In this document: positions 13,101 through 25,016 of the stretch, in pieces
Numbering within the stretch: the stretch's first letter is position 1
How the letters are laid out: each line of letters starts with the position of its first letter
Assembly: GCA_030068075.1 (NCBI GenBank)
Contig: CM057835.1
Span: 41,646,215-41,710,214 of the forward strand
From: Paguma larvata
Lineage: Eukaryota; Chordata; Mammalia; Carnivora; Viverridae
Direction: 5' to 3'
Length of the DNA stretch: 64,000 bases
Made by a program: the position numbers and the translations under genes
Notes under the pieces: generated by a model
Databases searched by the model: none
The model's input: the letters and a program-made list of their open reading frames with translations, nothing else
Told to the model about the DNA's origin: nothing

Positions 13101-15048
13101 TTGTCATTTTTTTCTTCCTTTTTAGGATTCTTGTTAGTTTGTACATGCAGAACATTCCCAAATTCACCCAAAGATACTCGTGAGATTTTTACAATTGATT
13201 TTGGTTCTTTAAATTACTCCTATTTTCATCACTGTTAGTTTTTTCTTAGCATATATCTTCATCATTATTTCTCACTTTGCAGTATTTTGATAAAGTTCTG
13301 GTGAGTCATGGTATCCAATTCACAAATAATAAAACAGAACTAAGAATAGTGACTTGAGAGATTTTGTGTCTGATAGGAAATGCATTAGAGTGGGAAATAA
13401 TGGGGGTGACTCCTGTACCGAATAAGAAAGATTTCACTCTGAGTCTCTATTAAGTTATTTACCCTTATTTTCCTTAGACAGCTTTGTTATGTTTGTATTT
13501 GTGCCTGGGGTAAAGTATCCAGCATAAGGAGTTATAGGGAGAGATATGGGTTTATATGTGCCATATATGTTCTCCATTAAGCATCTTGTTCGTAGATCCG
13601 TTTCTTCCTCCCACCCATCAAAGTACCCGCCATCTCTTAGTCTGCAGCCTCTTTGGAGTTTCTATAAGAGAAGTCTATTTTTCATCAGTTACAGTTTCCT
13701 CCACAAGTGTTCTAGATTGTGTCTTTCTCTTTGATTAATCACTACCTATCCGTCTCTTTTTCTCTACCAGAAATTTGTTGAAATCTATCTTTCACTGATG
13801 TTCCCCCGTACTCTTAATTGTGAGTTTATTTCTTCACTAGTTTCATTTTAATTGCATGCTGCAAACTGAAAACGGAAATGGTAGGTGCAAACGGTTTGCC
13901 TACTGTCTTGCCCTGTCAAACCTGTCTCCTAGACTAAAGAGTGAGCCCCTGATGTGCACCAATTAACTTTTTTATCTTAGCATTTCTGTTGCCTATCACG
14001 GTGCCTGGAATGTATTACCTGTTTGAAAAGTATGTGATAAAAGAAAATAAGGTAAATTCTATCCTACTCCAAGTATAGTATCTGAATGTTGTAACATTTC
14101 TACTGTAAAATGGTTCCAGAAAGCAAAGACTATGCTTGCTGTGTAAAGCAAAATGTCCAGGGAAGTGTGCCACCATTTCAAATTCCTCTAATAAAAGCTT
14201 CTGAGTTAACATGTTATAATAATGAGGAAATGGTAAATTTCCTTAGTAAGGAAAATGGTAAAACCGTGAGTCTGTTATATTAATAAGGCTTTTTATAAAT
14301 GAAATATATTTACAATGGAAAACTCATTTAAGGGAAATACTTAATTTGCATGAAATCCTTGCACAGAAAAGCAGTGATAAATAAATTTGGATTTAATGGC
14401 ATGTTCTCATCAAATACTCATGGCTGTACATCGTATAAAACATTTATACAATTATGTTTGTCACCAATGCACTCTGTTGATAGCTCAGTAGCTCATTCTA
14501 CATTATTGCTTCAGAACAATAATCTTTAAATATCACCCACATGATAGCTTTTGAACGGTTTTAAATGGATAACATTATTATAACTTCTAGAGTGTTTACG
14601 GAGAACATATAATTTAGTTTAACGTCATAGTGAAGTGCTGTCTTTTTCTAAAGACAAAGCACACCAGAAACTGCTTCGTTTTTAAAACTCAAAATCTCAG
14701 GATTCATTTTTCAAAAGGCCACTTTATACCTTAAACATGAAAGAGAAAAAATAAATCCCTGCCTAAACGTCAGCTGACACTCTGGTGCTATACAGTCATC
14801 ACTCACACAAGAGTTTATCAGATGGAGAAATAGAATCCTAATGATAGTTTAATGTGCGTCCAATAATACAAAGTTATTTCTAGTGTTAGAACTTGAAATC
14901 AAAGCACGTGGATTCTAGTACATTCTATTATTCTCGACAGCACAGAGTTTATAGGACATGTGTCCGTATGTGGGGAAAAGGTGAGAAAGCAGGAAGCAAT
15001 ATAAAAGATATTGGCCTACATAAGCCTATGCTTTAAGACTGGACTCCA
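13101..15048. other. Unassigned AT-rich sequence
   Basis: No gene or firmly recognised repeat. The first few hundred bases may still belong to the preceding L1. Confidence 0.45.
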
Positions 15049-15158
15049 GGGGGTGCCTGGGTGGCTCACTCGGTTAAGCATCCGACTCTACATTTTAGCT
15101 CAGGTCATGATCTGACAGTTTGTGAGTGTGAGCCCCATGTTGGGCTCCGTGCTGACGG
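15049..15158 (+). mobile_element. CanSINE head only (3' part missing)
   Basis: Good match to the tRNA-like head, 'GGGGTGCCTGGGTGGCTCACTCGGTTAAGC' through 'TGGGCTCCGTGCTGACGG', then it stops. The CT-rich stretch and A tail are absent and no flanking duplication is seen, so a deletion removed the 3' half. Confidence 0.85.
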
Positions 15159-16490
15159 TCATAATTCCCCATAAATAACCTCTATGAAAAATTCCAAGGA
15201 ACAAAGCACTTTCAAAACAATCTGGGTCATGGAGGAGGAAACTATAAATGTTTAGTGATTTCACATTTAGAGTTACCAAAATGACCAGTGGGTTGTGGCT
15301 AGTGAAGATTTGTGTCATCTTGATGAAGGACACATCCAAGTTGTTATCCACCTAGCAGTCCTTCTGACCCATGTCTAGATGAAAGACTAGGTCAGAAGAT
15401 GAAAGACTTGGGAGCACAGATGGTGCTGTCATCATACTGTCTTCCCAAGAGTTAGCACCTGAGAAAGAAAGATCTAAGATGTGAACCATGGGCTGTGCAG
15501 ATGGTATCAATAAACAGGATCTTGATTTCTGGATAATGGAATTATACGTCAAAAATATGAGCTCATCTCATAAGGAGTGGAGTTCATCTCATAAGGATAG
15601 GAAATATTATTTTCACTAGAGTCTGGAAGGCCTGTTCAAGAGGGCTTTGGGCTAAATATAGATAAGTGAGGGAGAAAAATGTAATAAATGTCACACAATG
15701 ACTAGAAAATGAGCAAAGAGCAAAGAAAGGGAAGATGAATGGTTTAGATGATGTCACATATCATCACAAAATGTCTAGCTGGGGTTACCTGCTTGCCCCT
15801 CTGGCCACTTGCCCAGGAATGTACCTTGACAACCACATTTTCATTTGCTCTGAGACTTCAGTGGCCTTGTAAAAACACTTGAAACAGTAGTCTGAAAAAT
15901 GTAACATGATTAATAAAAGATCAACCGCTATTGGTTTCTGTATGGAATACTTTTAGGCAGAGGACTGTTATTGTCTGCATCAGGAGAATTCTACTCAGAC
16001 ATTATAAAGCATTTTCTGAGATTCAATAAGCAGTAGAATGCACTGTCTTAAAACATAAAAGCTAATATTTTCCAAAGTATTTGCTTTAGGGGGCACATCA
16101 TCAGTAGACATAATAAAGATTGGAAGTACTAGGATTCATTGGGTAACCTCTACAGGTCCTTTCCAGCACTCGTAGTGGTATGAGGTCTTCCAAACCCTGA
16201 TGCACGTTAGTGATATGAGGAGGAACAAGGGCTGTGACATCCATCCTACTTTACAGAGAATCTATCCTTTGTATGACTCTAGCGTGTAACTATTTTGAGC
16301 CCTATATCCTGGTTCCCTGAGTTTTTACCTAAGCCTATGGTTGTCTCTGCTTGGAAGACTAATAATTAACTCTGCAATGCTGTGATATTCACGTATATAA
16401 TTATTACTTTACGTTCTTGGAGCTCTAAAAATTTCTATCTTCTACTTTAGAGATATTATATTAGAAAAGATACAAATTTCCTTTGGAGAG
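15159..16490. other. Unassigned sequence
   Basis: No family recognised. Contains an 18-bp near-duplicate at 15559-15576 and 15580-15597. Two short minus-strand frames (15100-15552) show no coding signal. Confidence 0.45.
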
Positions 16491-16491
16491 A

Positions 16492-16492
<1 letters not shown>

Positions 16493-16533
<41 letters not shown>
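16493..16533. repeat. (CA)n microsatellite, uninterrupted
   Basis: 41 bp of pure CA dinucleotide, about 20 units, with no interruption. Confidence 0.98.
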
Positions 16534-16535
<2 letters not shown>

Positions 16536-16916
16536 ACACATATGAATGCACATAAAAGTTTCCTCAAAGAGGCTACAAGCAGAGATTAAGATTCCTGCTA
16601 TGAAGTAGAAGTCACCTGGAAGGAGTCTTTAAGTAGATAATGGGATTTTTTTTTCTAGTTTTCCTTCTCAGGAAAAGCAATTAAATCAAAAAAATTAGCA
16701 TGTATTGGTGTCGCATGAGTGCAACAGCTGAGAAAAATGAAAAAGACATGAGGAAGGGCATATTGAAAATAAAAGGAAATTACAGTGACATGATTTTTAG
16801 GAGGAGAGAAGAAAAGGAATTAAAGAGTATTCATATTACTCCAAAGTTGGTAGATAGCGATGCTCACTTTGAAGAGATTGGTGAAATAATTCTAATTCTT
16901 TGTGAACATAGACAAT

Positions 16917-17318
16917 GGTTAATTTTATGTGTCAACTTGACTAGACCACTTTGCCCAAATATTAGGTTAAAAGCAGTCTAGTTGTAATTTTGAAGGTCAT
17001 TTTTAAATTAGGTTAAGATTTAAACCAGAGATTTAGAGTAAAGTAGATTACTCTTCATAATGTGGGTGGGCCTCATCCAATCAGTTGATGGCCTTCAGAG
17101 GAAAAGACTAAGGTCTCCCAAGAAAGAGGGGATTCTGTCACCAGACTGCTTTTGGACTGGAGCTGCACCACCAACTGGCTCTTCAGCCTACAAGATTGCC
17201 CTGCAGATTTTGGACACACCAGTTCCCACAATCAAAATTGTAAGATATGTATATACATGCCCACATACAAACATACACACGCACCCTGCTATTGTTTCTG
17301 TTTCTCTGATGACTACCC
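16917..17318 (+). mobile_element. MLT2-type ERVL LTR
   Basis: Begins 'TGGTTAATTTTATGTGTCAACTTGACTAG', continues 'AATGTGGGTGGGCCTCATCCAATCAGTTGATGGCC' and 'GACTGCTTTTGGACTGGAGCTGCACC', and ends near 'TGTTTCTGTTTCTCTGATGACTAC'. This order matches the MLT2 (ERVL) LTR. A 93-codon frame at 16700-16981 runs into it and is not supported as a gene. Confidence 0.75.
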
Positions 17319-17601
17319 CACCAGTAATTATTTTTGTATTCCAGAGTTTTTGTCTATTTATTTATACCGGTCTTGACATTGAAAAAAAAGTTTCATCAGC
17401 CTATCAGACTCCAAGCTACCAGCCTTTCTTCTATTAATGAAAATAAAATCTATATGTTTCTGATTTACTTATTACTGTCCATAAAACCTATGCTCATTAT
17501 GTTTGAAAAATTCTAAGTACCATTTTTTCATGAAAATATATAAACAAAAAAAGGTAATGTTTTCTACTACATTTATAAACAAAGCTTAAAATATGTTTCT
17601 T

Positions 17602-17842
17602 GGGGTGCCTGAGTGGCTCAGTTGGTTAAGCATCTATCTGACTTCGGCTCAGGTCATGATCTCATGGTCTGTGAGTTCGAGCCCCACATCGGGATCTGTG
17701 CTGACGGCTCAGAGCCTGGAGCCTGCTTCGGATTCTGTGTCTCCCTCTCTCTCTGCCTTTCCCTTGCTCACTCTGTCTCTATGTCTCTTAAAAATAAAAT
17801 AAAAACGCTTAAAAAATTAAAAAAAATAAAAAAAATAAAATA
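17602..17842 (+). mobile_element. CanSINE (SINEC), full length, feliform type
   Basis: Complete order: head 'GGGGTGCCTGAGTGGCTCAGTTGG', 'GTGAGTTCGAGCCCC', 'GCTGACGGCTCAGAGCCTGG', CT-rich stretch, A-rich tail. Target duplication AAAATATGTTTCTT (17588-17601) and AAAATATGTTTTTT (17843-17856). Confidence 0.96.
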
Positions 17843-17859
17843 AAAATATGTTTTTTAAT

Positions 17860-19275
17860 TCACACACTCCAAGGTATACTCACGTTCCAATGTTGATAAC
17901 ACTCCTTAATAATGAAAAACTACAACACTGTCTTTACAATTTATGTTATTATGAGTCTGATTTAGGTCATGAGAGAAAAATATACTGTCTAAAAAGATCT
18001 ATCTATCCATCTATATAATATAACTATATATCTACATATATATATATATGAGCTTTACTGTATGCATTTGATATGAGTACATAGCTAAAAAATATATTTC
18101 AAAATATAAACATGATATAGATGAATTAAATCTCAGATCAAGCCATCCTCTTCCAAAAAGGAATTTATTTTTAAAAAGAATAGCTTTCTATTCTTCCCTG
18201 GCCATTCAAATAATATACTAAATGTGTACCTCAAAGTGTCCACTAAAAAGTGACTTTTTACAGAATGTCCTGCACAAGGTGCCTAACAGTGAGACATTAC
18301 CAGCTGCCATTAGGGAAAAAAGTAGCAATTTTGAAGAAAAATGTATTGTTGCAATTTACCCTTACTCCATATTTAATGAGATTATTTTAATAGAATGCTA
18401 TGTGAAGAAGTAATAGCGAGCAAACATTCAAGGAATTATTGGCAGCTTAAAACCTTTTTTTGTTCTCTTTTAGAGTGTAAACATCTGGGAAAGAAAAAAA
18501 AAGTAATATTTTTATTGTCTTCCTGATAGCAGATTGGAAATTTCCAAGTACATCTTACTGTAAGTGTCTGGTCTTTTATTTACTATCATTGTGTGTCACC
18601 ACAACATCATATAAAACATGACATGCTGTAAATGGGGAGAAAACAGTACCAGTACCAAATATTTGGGAAACAGAAGTTTCAGCTAGCCTTTCATCTCGTA
18701 TTAGCATCACTGGGAAGCCTGACAGATGCAAGTCGGCCTCTAAAATCCCATACATCACCAAAGTCCACTTGTATGATGTTATTAATATAGTTAACATTTC
18801 AATTCACTTATTTCAAGGGCTCAGAATGCCATATATCATGAAAAGATCAAGGAGTGGCTGCCTCTCCTCTGACCTATTACAATTATTTTTAATTCTGAAG
18901 ATTGTCGAAGTGCTTAAGCATCTGTTATTCCTAATGGTAACTCAAGAGCATTTGTAAAGAGCCAGTATAATCTGTAAAAAGAGACTCCAATTCTGGAATC
19001 TCATGATGACTTCTCATAAAATCAATAATAAAAGGCAAAGTATGTGTGGTTTTGCCTCTGCTTCAGCAAAACATTAAACAGCAACAAGAGACAAGCATAC
19101 CAACTGATACTGAACATTGTATGGTTTGCACAGAATATTTTTAAATGATGTATCATAATGTTTATCTAGCAGTGGTCAGCATTTGAAGGGCTATTTGCAA
19201 GTCTAAAAAGTTTTGTGAAATATAAAGAAGTCAGAGGATAAAATGTGCATATGTAATATATTTTAAAATAAGTCT
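17860..19275. other. Unassigned AT-rich sequence
   Basis: No gene or repeat family recognised, apart from an AT-rich simple repeat (TATC then TA units) at about 18000-18050. Confidence 0.5.
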
Positions 19276-19276
19276 C

Positions 19277-19500
19277 GGGGTGCCTGAATGACTCAGTCGG
19301 TTGAGTGTCCGACTTCGGCCCAGGTCATGATCTCAGAGTTCGTGAGTTTGAGCCCCATGTCGGTATCTGTGCTGACAACTCAGAGCCTGGAGCCTGCTTC
19401 GGATTCCGGTTCTCTGGTCCCTCTCTCTCCTCTTTTCCCCCTCATGCGCTTTCTCTCTCTCTCTCTCAAAACTAAATAAACATTAAAAAACTGAAAATAA
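19277..19500 (+). mobile_element. CanSINE (SINEC), full length
   Basis: Head 'GGGGTGCCTGAATGACTCAGTCGGTTGAG', 'CAGGTCATGATCTCAGAGTTCGTGAG', 'CTCAGAGCCTGGAGCCTGCTTCGG', CT-rich stretch and A tail with AAATAAACATT. Target duplication is weak. Confidence 0.94.
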
Positions 19501-19509
19501 AATAAATAA

Positions 19510-22080
19510 GGGAAAATACAGTTATTAGGGAATATTAGAGAAAAGAGAAGTTTACGAAACATTGGAACCAGTGAGAGAATGAATCCAAGTAAGTAGAATC
19601 CAGCAAGGACTAGAAAGGAACAAAGAAGTTCCCCTCTTCTTCCTCTAGAAGCGAATACAGTGTACGACGGGAGTGTACATTAACTTTGCCAAAGCACAGG
19701 TTTTGAGGTGCATGATAATTCTACAGAAACCCAGCTCCCAATTAACTATGATAAAAATGAATATGCTTTTGACTTTCATGTTTCTCAAGCTGAGCACTGC
19801 CCAGAAGAGCAGATAATTCGATGAGACATATAGTTGCTCCTGTGATTTAGCCGTATGTTTGTAAAAATATCTCACTCCAAGTGATTATATCACAATAGAA
19901 ATTACTGGCACAAAAAATTCTTGTGACTAGGGACACTTGAGATAACAAATGAATCATTGAGCAGGGCAGTCATAGGTAAAATTCCTGAAGATTAAAAAAA
20001 CAAAACAAAACAAAACTATAAAGACAAAGAAGGTCCACTCCCTTTCACCACCGAGAGGGTTGGTGACATTAATATTACCTAACTATGAAGTATGGTATCC
20101 AGATGAATAACAAAATCCAAACATATGGAAGTAAACTTTTTTCAGTTTCACATTTTATTAATTGAATTTCTTATGTTCAGACTACAGGGCCCAACCTAGC
20201 TAGTTTAAGCACAAATTGGCATATTAAAGGACATTTTAGAAGTAAGAAAGCCAGGGAAATGCCCAACTTACAACTCAGGCCATTCAGGAGAAATCCTACT
20301 ACTACTGCTCGTAGTCAATTCCACAAAGCCGGAATCTATGCTACAGCTGATAAAGGAAAGAAAAATTAAATGCCTTTATGACCATGTTTGTCAGAAAGAC
20401 ATTTTCCTTCTGACTCCTCTATGGACCCATCAACCTGGAAATCAGTAGTAACAAGCAGAGCCCTACTGCAAGGAAGCCTGGGACATGTAGTCTTTAGCAT
20501 TCCAAATTGTGATAAGCTTATCCATAGTACTGGCCATCAACGCCATACAGATAAGTCAAGATGGAACAGCTGTCAAATGCTGGAAGGAAATTAGGAAGTT
20601 GTTAGAAGAGGTACTAAGGGAATTATAGCCATATTGTCCTGAATGTTTCCAAGAGTTTGATAGAACTCTCTCTCATAAATCACATAAACTGCATTACTCC
20701 CAGATCTGCAATTATGTATTTTGCCCTGCATTATAATACCATTATAATGTCCTTTTACTCATTTTAAGTCCTTTTCTTATGAAGGTGCCACAGAAAGCTG
20801 TAAAACATCTATACTAGTATTTTATTTGCTTGGGTTAGAGATTTCTTTCAGTCAATCGGTAGAACTGTGAAATCCAGAAACTTGCCAGTGAGTCTTTATA
20901 CCAAATGCTTTTTTTTTATTACTTTTTCAGACAAGAAATGACAGTATTTCCATGCTAGACAACATGAGGTCATTTATAGTCAATTTAGCTCATGCCATTT
21001 ACAATCAAACAACTGCACTTTCACATTCAAAGCTATTTGTTACAAACTGAACGACATAATCTACACTATGAGGCAAGGTGTATGTCATAAACTTTAAACT
21101 TCATGACATATGGGTAAACATTTGAGAGCAAAACAGTTTGATTTATAAGCATTCTAAAAATAAAATGAAATGTGAAATCCTTGCGTATGAAAAATCCCAG
21201 GGTAGCATAATCAGCACATTTTCCTGCTGCTTATAACCACTTTGCCACCCAAACATTGCTATTCTTTTCACATATCAATCATTCTCCATGCCATTTACCT
21301 TGTATGAAGACCAGGAAACACATGCACTTTCACCTTGCTTTCTAACCTCATCCTATTGTTACCACTGACAGGTATCATTGTTTAGTCTGAAAATGTTCTG
21401 GAACTGCTGAAATGTAGCAATTTGCATTCAGCTGCATAGAAAGAAAAACTTTACTTACAAACCTGAGGAGTGGAACACAATAGCATTTTTTTTCAAAATT
21501 GTAATTACCTGCAGCCTTAGGCCCTTCAACATATTTTTCCATCTCATTTGTATACACACTTTGTCATGCTTCAGTATTTGTAACCAGAGTCTCTGAAAAT
21601 TACAGGCGTAAGTGTATAGAAACTGTGCCTCGTCTCTCCCTAAAGTGACAGTAAACCAAAAAGAAAAAAAAAAAGGGATGAAGCCATGTTTATGCTTCTT
21701 AATCTCATAGCTCTAAACAAACAAACAAACAAAGAAATATCTTGTTGGAACTGGATTTCAATGAATAGTTTAGCTTCTAAAATAGGATCTATTCCTGAAC
21801 TGATTTCACAATTTGGCTGACTAGGGATTTCTTCTTGATAGTTGGAGAAATAGAAACCGGACATATTTTGTATTAAATGATTATTTTTATCTTTTGAAAA
21901 ACCACAGAATGTTGTGTTTCACAGTATATTGAAATGTAAAACAGCTTCTCTTTACCAAGAAGTGTAGCTGTTGTTGGTTAACACCTCATCAGTGAATTTC
22001 ACAGACAGATGTTTTGTTTCCTGTCTGCACACTAAAGCCTAGTGTTTCTAGGACTAAAGTTCTTGGTCCTGTCACGTTAA
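19510..22080. other. Unassigned sequence
   Basis: No gene or clear repeat. Includes a short AAAC run at about 21716-21734. Some open frames occur but none shows coding structure. Confidence 0.45.
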
Positions 22081-22084
22081 ACTA

Positions 22085-22435
22085 TGACAGTCCCTTCGGC
22101 GTCCAGCTGATATGAAGACTCAAACAGCTTTATTTACTTCTGAATATACTGGAGGGATTGGGGAGTGGGAGAGACCATGAGCATTTTAATTTGAGCCAGC
22201 TGTGAAGCTTCCAGTCTCCCTCTGCAGCCAGTGCTGAGCTAAGATTAAACCAGGCAGAATGCCTGAAGAGATACTGAATAGGTTTGATACAAATTACATT
22301 GTCCTGCTGGTTTGAAAGTGCACATTACTGGAGTCATTAACCATAATCATCCTCAATTACAAGCACTGTAAGCATGCATACAGCAGCCCAGTAAATGCGG
22401 CCATTGTTTGCGAGTGATGTCCGTAAGGACCTAGA
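22085..22435. promoter_or_regulatory. Possible conserved non-coding block
   Basis: Repeat-free, balanced base composition, with two CAGCTG E-boxes (22104-22109 and 22197-22202), several AT-core homeodomain-like sites ('CATTAACCATAATCATCCTCAATTAC') and a GCATGCAT element. The texture resembles developmental enhancers. This is inference only; conservation was not tested. Confidence 0.25.
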
Positions 22436-22859
22436 TGGTGCCTCCCCTCTCTGGACCTGAGCAACCTCCGCTCTGCCCCTTTCTTTTCTCCTTTTCTGTG
22501 GTCCCAGTTCTCAAGCTTATCTCCAAAAGAGTGAAGTTCATTGAAGTATTTTTTTTTCCTCTGATAATCAATATTGCTGAAGATATTATTTTCCCTTATT
22601 CTAATCTATGCAGTGTGTGTGTTAGTTATGACAAGTTTCAGATTAGCTCTAGTTTGCACTATTAGCTTGGTCAATCTTTTAAACATAATAACTATCTAAT
22701 TATTATCCAGTGAAACCATAAAGCCTCATGTAACAAAGGGGTGATAAAAGGCAATCAAATAGGCAATGTAATCTATAACTATCACATTGCAAACCTTTCA
22801 TTATCAAGTCTGTGTGCTTCTGGTTAAGGCTGAACTGAATAAAAATTCAGGGATATCTA

Positions 22860-24540
22860 TTTTTAACTTTTGTTTTGAAATAATTTCAGATCAGTAGAGT
22901 ATAAAGTACAAAGCAGCACAAAAATAGTACAAAGAATTTTCATACACCTTTTGCCTACATTCTGTTAATGTTAACATTTTCCACACAAGCTTCATCCCTT
23001 TTCTAGTCCCTGTCTTTGTCTCTATCTACCTATCTTTCTATCTATCTAATCTCTCTTTGTGTTTTTATTTTTGCGTTTTTGCAAGTTTAAAATGTTACAT
23101 CTAATACTCCTTTGCCTCTAAAATACTTTATAAATTCAATGTATTTCTAAAAACAGGATAGTCCTTTAAATAGGCAAATACAATTACCAAAAGGAGAAAA
23201 ATAATATTTAAGTTCAGTATTATCTAATCTGCAAGTCTTATTCAGATTTTGTCAACTGTACCACAGATATTCTTTCTTATATCCAGATCTAATCTAGGGA
23301 GACACATTACTCTTAGTTTTCATGTCTGTCAGACTTAACATTACATTATTTTATCAAAGAGTTCAGGCCAGTTATCTTCTAGAATGTCCCTCATTTTGAG
23401 TTTAACTGATGGTTCCATATTATGAGATGCAGGTTATATAATTCTTCCAAGAATGCAACAGAAATGATATTGTGTCTTTCTCAGTATATCATCATAAGGA
23501 GACACCTGGCATCGATTTGTCGCATCACTGATAATGTGCATTTCGAACTGTGGCTAATATTGTGTCTGCCATGTACTATTTTCATTAGTACACATTATAC
23601 TAATTGTAAAGGTAATTCATTGTAAAGGTACTATTCATTGTAAAGGTACTATTTTCTCCTTTATAACTAACAAGCATCTGAGAAGAGATATACCAAAACT
23701 ATGTAAATATCCTGTTCTCATCATAGTTGTGCCCACTGATTTTAGCTTCTTGCCTGAGACTATTATTGCTGTGGTTGCAAACACATGGTAATTTTTCTAA
23801 TTTTGTGTTTCCTCCACATTCATTACTTGGAATTTTACTTAAAGAGCTCTTCAGTCTCCCCATTTATTCCTTAATTTCATCCCTTATGTATGCAATATTT
23901 GATTCCTATTTTTATTTTATGGATTATAATTTGTTATTATCAGTATACTGTGGGGGGGGGGAAAATGCTCTTGTATCCATTTGACATGTGACCATCATTT
24001 TTTGAGTATGTCTTCGCCTCCTAGCACTATAAAATGTTTCAAGTGCATCTTATATTTTCATATATTAGTCCTGGAAGCAGCTATATATACAAAAAGTCTT
24101 GTATAACTCTTACAAGATAATGGTCTTTAGAAACAAAAAATCTGGGTGTAAGATTTGCTCATTGGCACTGGGATGTCATTGCTCTCAGGATCTGTCAGAG
24201 CTAAGAAATATGCATATGTATGTTTTGTCTATTTCTGTATCTATCTGTGCACATACTAAAATCCATAGATTTATATACCAGTTCTCCAATTGCAATCCAG
24301 ATTAATAATATTCATCTTAGTCTTCACCCTTTCCATATTTGTAATACCTTTCTCTGGCAATAAGAAATCTGGCTCTTCTTCTCTATAAGTTGTTTTATAT
24401 TTCCTTGAGTTGCTTCAATATTGCTCATCCACACCATGAAGAAACAGGCCTGCTAACAGATTCCTTATCCTTTTGTTTTTGTTTTCGTTTTGTTTTGTTT
24501 TGATTTTTTCGTTTAATTCCTCAGTTTTGAATCTTTGAAA
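22860..24540 (-). mobile_element. L1 LINE fragment (old L1M type)
   Basis: Long diverged match to a familiar L1 passage: 'AGTACAAAGAATTTTCATACACC', 'TGTTAATGTTAACATTTTCCACAC', 'GCAAGTCTTATTCAGATTTTGTC', 'CAGGCCAGTTATCTTCTAGAATGTCCCTC', 'GACACCTGGCATCGATTTGTC'. The plus strand is T-rich, so the sense strand is inferred to be minus. Includes a local triplication near 23603-23648 and a G9 run at about 23951. Confidence 0.6.
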
Positions 24541-24555
24541 CATTTTATGCTTTAG

Positions 24556-24749
24556 GGGGTGCTTAGGGGCTCTGTTGGTTGAGTATCCAACTCTCTATTT
24601 TGGCTCATGATCCCAGAGTCAAGCCCTGTGTCAGACTCCCTGCTGAGTGTGGCATCTACTTAAGATTTTCTCTCTCCCTCTCCTTCTGCCCCTCTTCCCT
24701 GTTCACACTGTCTCTTTCTAGAATAGGTAATTATAATAATCTTAAAATA
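24556..24749 (+). mobile_element. Older-type CanSINE
   Basis: 'GGGGTGCTTAGGGGCTCTGTTGGTTGAGTATCC', 'GACTCCCTGCTGAGTGTGGCATCTAC' and 'AGATTTTCTCTCTCCCTCTCC' match the older form of the family, without 'CAGAGCCTGG'. Target duplication TTTTATGCTTTAG (24543-24555) and TTTTCTGCTTTAG (24750-24762). Confidence 0.88.
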
Positions 24750-24769
24750 TTTTCTGCTTTAGATTTTTA

Positions 24770-25000
24770 TTTTATTTTTTTTAAACTTTTTTTTTAGCAT
24801 TTTTATTTTATTTTTGAGAGACATAGAGACAGAGCGTGAGCAAGGGAAGAGCAGAGAGAGAGGGAGACACAGAATCCGAAGCAGGCTCCAGGCCCTGCGC
24901 TGTCAGCACAGAGCCCGACGCAGGGCTCGAACTCACAGACCGTGAGATCATGACCTGAGCTGAAGTCAGCTGCTTAACCGACTGAGCCACCCAGGCGCCC
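24770..25000 (-). mobile_element. CanSINE (SINEC), young-looking copy
   Basis: Well-preserved and CpG-containing: 'GAAGCAGGCTCCAGGCCCTGCGCTGTCAGCACAGAGCCCGACG', head end 'CCGACTGAGCCACCCAGGCGCCC'. Perfect 16-bp target duplication CTGCTTTAGATTTTTA at 24754-24769 and 25001-25016, which lies in the 3' target repeat of the SINE to its left. Confidence 0.97.
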
Positions 25001-25016
25001 CTGCTTTAGATTTTTA

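Noticed and set aside
16700..16981. 93-codon open frame with charged residues
   Set aside because: Its last quarter is MLT2 LTR sequence, and nothing marks it as an exon.
17613..17700. tRNA gene signals (A-box and B-box) in SINE heads
   Set aside because: The head derives from a tRNA, so 'TGGCTCAGTCGG' and 'GTTCGAGCCCC' are expected. They do not fold as a functional tRNA and belong to the SINE promoter.
17593..17843. Recurring open frames beginning 'MAQSV...' or ending in 'SLSLSLS' across the window
   Set aside because: They are translations of CanSINE heads and CT-rich stretches and recur wherever a SINE lies (for example 24808, 31440, 47735, 52211, 63031). They are not genes.
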